Part shown: positions 7,141-10,925 of the stretch, in pieces
Layout of the letters: every line of letters begins with the position of its first letter
How positions within the stretch are numbered: the first letter of the stretch is position 1
From: Desulforhopalus sp.
Lineage (GTDB): Bacteria > Desulfobacterota > Desulfobulbia > Desulfobulbales > Desulfocapsaceae
Length of the DNA stretch: 10,925 nt
Reading direction: 5' to 3'
Assembly: GCA_023231425.1 (NCBI GenBank)
Contig: JALNVI010000080.1
Location: 1-10,925, forward strand
Program-made: the position numbers and the translations under genes
The notes under the pieces: model-generated
Told to the model about the DNA's origin: nothing
What the model saw: only the letters and a program-made list of their open reading frames with translations
The model's database searches: none

Positions 7141-7174
7141 AAAGAAACCTTCCCGCAATTTACATACAGGAAGG
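7141..7174 (-). terminator. Candidate terminator/attenuator between lipoprotein gene and glmS
   Basis: On the minus strand CCTTCC (7174-7169) pairs with GGAAGG (7153-7148) across a 15-base loop and is followed at once by TTTCTTT (7147-7141). This resembles an intrinsic terminator for the lipoprotein transcript. Because glmS begins only 20 bases later, complete termination would need a glmS promoter inside or before the hairpin. Partial read-through is the alternative. Confidence 0.45.
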
Positions 7175-7210
7175 CTGGACATAAACGCCTGAACTTGAAA
7201 TACCCTGAAA

Positions 7211-7696
7211 TTAATTGCTTACCGGCTCACCAAAGGGGTTGAGTCGGCTGGAGGCAGTAACATCAACGGTAACGTAGAGGGTAACAATGCTCTTACCAAA
7301 CAAGCCTTTTTTGAGCACAACGAGGCATGTACGATTCGGCTTACTGAAGGCCAGCATGGTATTCTCATAGCTTGCTTCCCCAACCAGTTTCCATTTGTGG
7401 TTTCGCATGGAAGCGAGGACGTAGTCACGCAAAGATTCCACATCGACCCGGCCGGAGTATTGATGAATCCCGCCCTGGAAAGAGTCGGTGGAGAGACCCA
7501 TGCTGTTTTTCGGCACGGCTTTCATTTCGATGGGAAGTTCAATATCGGGATAGTTTTCAACCACGGTAGCCACGGTGTCCGGACTGTCGAGGTCACTGGA
7601 AGAGCCCCCCGACCCCGAACTCTGCATACAGCCGGTGAGGCAGAAGAGCGTGGCACCGATAAGAGCCGCTTTCTTGCTGAGAGAGACAAAATCCAT
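7211..7696 (-). CDS. Small putative lipoprotein of unknown function
   Basis: A 161-residue predicted lipoprotein. Seen: a basic N-terminus, a hydrophobic segment, then a lipobox LTGC with Cys23 as the lipidated residue, a Ser/Gly-rich linker (about 24-35), and one compact domain. The domain runs from PDIELPIEMKAVPKNSMGLS through TDSFQGGIHQYSGRVDVESL and RNHKWKLVGEASYENTMLAF to VVLKKG and TLYVTVDVT. From memory, similar single-domain lipoproteins are common in former deltaproteobacteria, but I cannot name a function or a Pfam number. The start at 7694-7696 is set by AAAGGAG with a seven-base spacer. An upstream in-frame ATG at 7802-7804 begins another hydrophobic stretch but lacks a ribosome binding site and would bury the lipobox. 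The next residue after Cys is Met, which gives no inner-membrane retention signal of the Asp+2 kind, so outer-membrane sorting is possible. It is divergent from the S4-domain gene. Confidence 0.82.
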   Translation of the reverse strand: MDFVSLSKKAALIGATLFCLTGCMQSSGSGGSSSDLDSPDTVATVVENYPDIELPIEMKAVPKNSMGLSTDSFQGGIHQYSGRVDVESLRDYVLASMRNHKWKLVGEASYENTMLAFSKPNRTCLVVLKKGLFGKSIVTLYVTVDVTASSRLNPFGEPVSN

Positions 7697-7720
7697 TTTA
7701 AAACTCCTTTGATAGATGTT

Positions 7721-7747
7721 ATTGTAGGTGAAATTGTGTATGTTCAA
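7721..7747 (-). promoter_or_regulatory. Weak promoter candidate for the lipoprotein gene
   Basis: On the minus strand TTGAAC (7747-7742) and TACAAT (7726-7721) resemble -35 and -10 boxes, but the spacer is only 15 bases. A start here would give a leader of about 20 bases ending in the AAAGGAG ribosome binding site. This is tentative. Confidence 0.25.
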
Positions 7748-7825
7748 CAGCCTATTATTGGAGAAAAGCAGCAACAACGCAACAAGAAAGCGTTTCTTCT
7801 CCATATTTTTTAACCTCTGGATTCC

Positions 7826-8053
7826 ATGGATATCAAACCCGTTTTCATTCGCACATTGCCTATCCGCCTCGGGCAGTTTCTTAAATTTGCCGATGCCGTT
7901 CAGGATGGCTTTGAGGCAAGGATTCGCATCACCGAAGGTGAAGTGAAGGTAAACGGCGAACTTGAGTTACGCCGCGGTCACCAGCTTGCCGATGGAGATG
8001 TGGTTGAGTATGCCAATCTGTTTCTGCAGGTCAAGCTGCAGGAAACACACTGA
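7826..8053 (+). CDS. S4-domain RNA-binding protein, YbcJ-like
   Basis: A 75-residue stand-alone S4 domain. Residues about 12-62 carry the typical pattern: LGQFLKFADAVQDG, then an Ala/Arg helix, ITEGEVKVNGELELRRGHQL and DGDVVEY. This is the alphaL fold that binds structured RNA in RsmA-type, tRNA synthetase and ribosomal S4 proteins. Small proteins of this kind (YbcJ of E. coli; the YaaA group of Firmicutes) are thought to bind RNA, probably ribosomal, but their exact role is not settled. The ribosome binding site before the ATG at 7826 is poor (ctctgg), so translation may be weak. The start fits the normal short N-terminus before the domain. The gene is divergent from the lipoprotein gene and convergent with pepA. 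Confidence 0.88.
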   Translation: MDIKPVFIRTLPIRLGQFLKFADAVQDGFEARIRITEGEVKVNGELELRRGHQLADGDVVEYANLFLQVKLQETH

Positions 8054-8091
8054 AACGGTTCCGTTACAGAGCATTTCGTTTCTACCTTTTT
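8052..8091 (+). terminator. Possible terminator after the S4-domain gene
   Basis: GAAACG (8052-8057) can pair with CGTTTC (8077-8082), followed after four bases by TTTTT (8087-8091). The stem is only six bases and the 19-base loop is long, so this is a weak candidate. It fills the 39-base gap before the convergent pepA stop. Confidence 0.35.
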
Positions 8092-8092
8092 C

Positions 8093-9613
8093 TCAAAGGC
8101 TGCGAATAAACTCGATCAGCGTCCGGGTACCGATGCCACTGGGTCCTTTAGGAACGTAGGATTTCTCGGTGAAATCCCACGCGGTACCGGCAATATCGAG
8201 ATGGGCCCAGGGTGTCTTCCCGATAAATTTGTGCAGATACTCGGCGGCGGTGATAGTTCCCGCCGGACGACCGCCGGTATTCTTAATGTCTGCCACCCTC
8301 GATTCGATCTGTTTTTCATACTCTTTTCCCAGCGGCAGACGCCATTGCGGTTCCCCCACCCTGGCCCCAGCCGCAATCAGGGCGTTGCAGAGGTCGTCAT
8401 CGTTACTGAGGATACCGGTAAGATGGTGACCGAGGCCGATTATCACCGCACCAGTAAGGGTAGCGAGGTCGATAACGCAGTCCGGCTCGAACTGGGCAAT
8501 ACCGTAGGCAAGGGCATCAGCGAGAATTAGCCGTCCTTCGGCGTCGGTATTCTCAATTTCAGAGGTAATTCCGCCGTAATGGGTGATAATATCCCCCGGC
8601 TTGAGCGCCCCGCCGCCAGCCATGTTATCGGTGGAGGGAACGAGACCGATCACCCGCACACCGGGTTTCTCGACGGCGATGGCATCCAGAGCTGAGAGAA
8701 CAGCCGCCCCACCGCACATGTCATATTTCATATCCTCCATACCAGCGCCAGGCTTCAGCGAAACCCCGCCAGAGTCAAAGGTTATCCCCTTTCCCACCAG
8801 CATCACAGTCTTGCTGTATTTCTCCGGGCAGTAATCCACAATAACCAGCTTTGGCGCCTCATGAGACCCCTGATTCACCCCGAGAATTCCACCAAGACCA
8901 AGCCGTTTCATCGCCGTTTTGTCAAGAACGTTGCAGCTGACATGCTTGCGCCGCGCTACTTTCTTGCCAAAGGTTGCAAAGTCTGAGGGAGTCCATCCAT
9001 TGCCGGGCTCGTTGGCCATATTACGAGCCGTGTTGGCGGCACGGGCAGCATTTTCTGCGCGGCTGATAGCCTTGCTCAGAGAGGAAGTCTTTTTCTCAGC
9101 GAGCAGGTGTACTGTGGCGGGAATGATTTCCTTCTTCTCTTTGTTTTTCTCATTTTTATATTTGGTGAAGCGGTAAAGACCAAGGAGCAGCCCCTCTAAA
9201 AGGTGCTCGGCAAAAAAATCACTTTTGAGCCCTTTCACCTGCGGAATCATCACGGCGAGGGTTTTCACTTTTCCAGTTGCACAGGAGGCTGCGATATTGC
9301 CACCTGCCAGGCGCAACAGCTCAGCGCAGTTATCCTGATCCTCACGGTCGGCGCTTTTCCCCAGCCCGCCGAAGAGCATTCTCTTTACCGGTGAGGGTTC
9401 ACCCTGTTCACTTTCAAGGGGATAAAAGAACAGGCTTTCACCCGCTTTTGCCTCAAAATCGCTCAATACCGCCGACGGTATGAGCCGACCCAGCAGGCTG
9501 TCGCCGGTCGCATCAAAGCTGACTTTTTCCTTTTTACTCACACCAAATACCGCAAGGAGGTCAGCGTTCTCCCAGCTTCTACGCTCTGCAACTTCCACAA
9601 TCTCAATTTTCAT
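8093..9613 (-). CDS. pepA: Leucyl aminopeptidase (M17 family)
   Basis: A cytosolic metallo-aminopeptidase that removes N-terminal residues from peptides with two divalent metal ions (Zn/Mn); hexameric in the family. It is 506 residues, full length (503 in E. coli). The N-terminal macro-like domain covers about 1-165 and the catalytic M17 domain about 190-500. Seen: VGKGITFDSGG at 273-283, MKYDMCGG at 295-302 and the signature NTDAEGRLILADALAYG at 355-371. Metal ligands K275, D280, D298, D357 and E359 and catalytic K287 and R361 all correspond to the E. coli residues at a constant offset of five. The ATG at 9611-9613 has AAGGAG eight bases upstream. E. coli PepA also binds DNA in Xer recombination and in carAB control; whether this protein does so cannot be told from sequence. 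A perfect TATAAT lies about 75 bases upstream. The gene stands alone. Confidence 0.97.
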   Translation of the reverse strand: MKIEIVEVAERRSWENADLLAVFGVSKKEKVSFDATGDSLLGRLIPSAVLSDFEAKAGESLFFYPLESEQGEPSPVKRMLFGGLGKSADREDQDNCAELLRLAGGNIAASCATGKVKTLAVMIPQVKGLKSDFFAEHLLEGLLLGLYRFTKYKNEKNKEKKEIIPATVHLLAEKKTSSLSKAISRAENAARAANTARNMANEPGNGWTPSDFATFGKKVARRKHVSCNVLDKTAMKRLGLGGILGVNQGSHEAPKLVIVDYCPEKYSKTVMLVGKGITFDSGGVSLKPGAGMEDMKYDMCGGAAVLSALDAIAVEKPGVRVIGLVPSTDNMAGGGALKPGDIITHYGGITSEIENTDAEGRLILADALAYGIAQFEPDCVIDLATLTGAVIIGLGHHLTGILSNDDDLCNALIAAGARVGEPQWRLPLGKEYEKQIESRVADIKNTGGRPAGTITAAEYLHKFIGKTPWAHLDIAGTAWDFTEKSYVPKGPSGIGTRTLIEFIRSL

Positions 9614-9667
9614 CTTGTAATCTCCTTACGCAAAACTGTTTTTTCAATATGGAATCTTTCTGGTACT

Positions 9668-9694
9668 TTGTCTGAAAACGACTTACATTATAAG
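9668..9694. promoter_or_regulatory. Divergent promoter region with overlapping -10 boxes
   Basis: On the minus strand a perfect TATAAT (9692-9687) faces pepA, with a poor -35 (CTGGAA) 17 bases further upstream, at 9710-9715. On the plus strand TATAAG (9689-9694) is preceded 15 bases upstream by TTGTCT (9668-9673), facing the CNNM/CBS gene. The two -10 boxes share four bases, so the two promoters would exclude each other if both are used. Confidence 0.35.
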
Positions 9695-9778
9695 AACATG
9701 TCACCCTTTTTCCAGGAGGACATTGAGGTTCCCGGAAAATACTCCATCTTCTCTCTCACACGCCCCATAAATTAATTC

Positions 9779-9797
9779 AGGAGGTTGCCCCCCCGTG
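9779..9797 (+). promoter_or_regulatory. Ribosome binding site and C-tract before a GTG start
   Basis: AGGAGG (9779-9784) is a full Shine-Dalgarno match, ten bases before the GTG at 9795-9797. The spacer ends in seven consecutive C residues (9788-9794). This decides the GTG start, since no ATG is placed at a suitable distance. Length change of the C-run would alter the spacing. Confidence 0.7.
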
Positions 9798-10841
9798 CTG
9801 CACACCCTTGTTATTTCTGTAACCCTTGCCATTATTGTCTCTGCCCTCTGCTCCGTCTGCGAAGCAGTGCTTTATTCCATCAGTTCCAGTCAGGTTGAAA
9901 TGCTGAAAAAAGAGGGCAACCCGGCCGCAGGGCTGCTCTATGAACTGCGTTCTGATATTGAAGAACCGATTACCGCCATTCTCACCCTGAACACCATCGC
10001 CAATACAATCGGCGCGGCCGTGGCCGGAGCAGCAGCAGCCAAATTATTCGGCGAGGGAAACCTCTTTCTCTTCTCAGGCCTCTTTACCTTCTCCATTCTC
10101 ATATTTTCAGAGATCCTGCCGAAAACCATTGGTGTCACCTACGCCCATGTGCTCGCACCCATTGTCGCATGGCCGATTCGCAGTATGGTGATCATCCTCA
10201 AACCAATAGTCTGGCTCTGCCGCCTGCTGATGAAAATTCTGCCACAGCGCAAGGATGAATCCATCAGCTCCGAGGAGCTGCAGACCATCGCCTCGCTCTC
10301 ACTGGAATCTGGAGATATTGAGGAGAGCGAAGAGCTGGTAATCCGCAACATTCTTGATCTCAAGACAAAAAGCGTGCGTGATGTAATGACCCCGCGTACC
10401 GTCACCTTCACCCTTGATGAATCCCTCTCCGTGGCTGACGCCATGGAGATGCTCACCGAACTGAGCAGTCACAGCCGGATCCCGGTCTACATTAAAGAAC
10501 AGGATAACATAACCGGCCTGATTATGCGCAAGGACGTACTGCAGGCAGCTGCTGAGGACAAGAAGTCCATGCGACTCGCAGAGTTCCGCATCGAGGCACA
10601 TTTTGTGCCGGAAACCGCGCGGCTTGACACAATTCTGCGTGATTTTTTCGACCGCCATCAACACCTTTTTGTGGTGGTCGATGAGTATGGAACGATGGTG
10701 GGCGTCATCTCGCTTGAGGACACCATTGAGGAGATCATGGGCAGAGAGATCATCGACGAAACCGATGAGAACATGGATATGCGAGAATTTGCGAGAGAAC
10801 GCAAGGAGGAGGAACAGACCTATCTTCCGGAAGAGATTTAA
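9795..10841 (+). CDS. CNNM (DUF21) and CBS-pair membrane protein
   Basis: An inner-membrane protein of the CNNM/CorC (HlyC/CorC, TerC-adjacent) family, whose studied members export or homeostatically control Mg2+ or Co2+. It is 348 residues. The DUF21 membrane domain spans about 1-150 with four hydrophobic segments. Family features are SALCSVCEAVLYSISSSQVE at 16-35, ILTLNTIANTIGAAVAG at 62-78 and SEILPKTIGVTYA at 105-117. A linker with EELQTI leads to SVRDVMTPR (193-201) and two CBS motifs (about 200-250 and 264-318), the second with FVVVDEYGTMVGVISLEDTIEEIMG in two parts. CBS pairs bind ATP or Mg-ATP as a regulatory element in relatives. The C-terminal CorC_HlyC domain of the longer members is absent; the chain ends in a charged tail rich in Glu and Arg. 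The start is GTG with a strong ribosome binding site. The ion handled here is not determined by the sequence. Confidence 0.93.
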   Translation: MLHTLVISVTLAIIVSALCSVCEAVLYSISSSQVEMLKKEGNPAAGLLYELRSDIEEPITAILTLNTIANTIGAAVAGAAAAKLFGEGNLFLFSGLFTFSILIFSEILPKTIGVTYAHVLAPIVAWPIRSMVIILKPIVWLCRLLMKILPQRKDESISSEELQTIASLSLESGDIEESEELVIRNILDLKTKSVRDVMTPRTVTFTLDESLSVADAMEMLTELSSHSRIPVYIKEQDNITGLIMRKDVLQAAAEDKKSMRLAEFRIEAHFVPETARLDTILRDFFDRHQHLFVVVDEYGTMVGVISLEDTIEEIMGREIIDETDENMDMREFARERKEEEQTYLPEEI

Positions 10842-10845
10842 CTTT

Positions 10846-10865
10846 CAGGTCCCTTAAATAACCTG
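10846..10865 (+). terminator. Very weak hairpin after the CNNM/CBS gene
   Basis: CAGGT (10846-10850) can pair with ACCTG (10861-10865) across a ten-base loop, followed by pyrimidine-rich but not T-only sequence. It may not terminate; the transcript could continue past the window edge. The remaining 60 bases hold no gene that I can support. Confidence 0.2.
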
Positions 10866-10925
10866 TCTCTCGCCCATCTTCTTCGTTACAGTCAAAAATT
10901 TATCCTCCAACAAAGCGAGGAACGA

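Noticed and set aside
7122..7210. glmS ribozyme or other riboswitch before glmS
   Set aside because: The 89-base gap is too short for, and shows none of the core of, the glmS ribozyme known from Gram-positive bacteria.
7697..7804. Longer start for the lipoprotein gene at 7804, giving a second hydrophobic N-terminus
   Set aside because: It has no ribosome binding site and would place the lipobox Cys far from the N-terminus; the start at 7696 has both signals right.
10823..10840. Palindrome TCTTCCGGAAGA near the end of the CNNM/CBS gene
   Set aside because: It lies within the coding region and is not followed by a T-run; chance occurrence is adequate.

Overview
The window reads as ordinary chromosomal DNA from a Gram-negative bacterium of moderate GC content. 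The gene mix suggests a Desulfobacterota (sulfate reducer-like, perhaps Desulfobulbales) genome: an NADP-type GdhA, a PF11756 (YgbA) protein, a small lipoprotein of a style I associate with former deltaproteobacteria, and an S4-domain protein. That placement is an inference from gene style, not from a marker gene. No phage, insertion sequence, CRISPR array, tRNA or rRNA was seen.

Layout. (1) Positions 1-420 hold the decayed 3' end of a major facilitator superfamily transporter, with stops and a frameshift. (2) Positions 532-2893 are a tight plus-strand cluster: shikimate kinase, a YgbA-type cysteine-rich protein whose start overlaps the kinase stop by one base, an unrecognised 57-residue protein with a strong ribosome binding site, and a sodium:solute symporter starting one base after it. 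(3) A small minus-strand gene (2900-3166) encodes a ribbon-helix-helix-like protein with no visible toxin partner. (4) After about 480 bp of AT-rich DNA carrying a promoter candidate comes gdhA (3649-4998), closed by a clear intrinsic terminator at 5094-5129. (5) On the minus strand lie glmS (5280-7121) and, upstream of it, a lipoprotein gene (7211-7696), with a hairpin plus T-rich tract between them. (6) A plus-strand S4-domain RNA-binding protein (7826-8053) converges on the minus-strand leucyl aminopeptidase gene pepA (8093-9613). (7) A divergent region separates pepA from a plus-strand CNNM/CBS-pair membrane protein (9795-10841).

How the genes work together: most are independent housekeeping functions, namely aromatic amino acid synthesis, ammonium assimilation (GdhA), amino-sugar synthesis for the cell envelope (GlmS), peptide turnover (PepA) and ion homeostasis (CNNM/CBS). 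The one grouping that asks for an explanation is the 532-2893 cluster. It joins a shikimate kinase to a protein whose family is tied to nitrosative stress, an unknown microprotein and a Na+-coupled transporter. The microprotein is the best candidate for something undescribed, but nothing here proves a new system.
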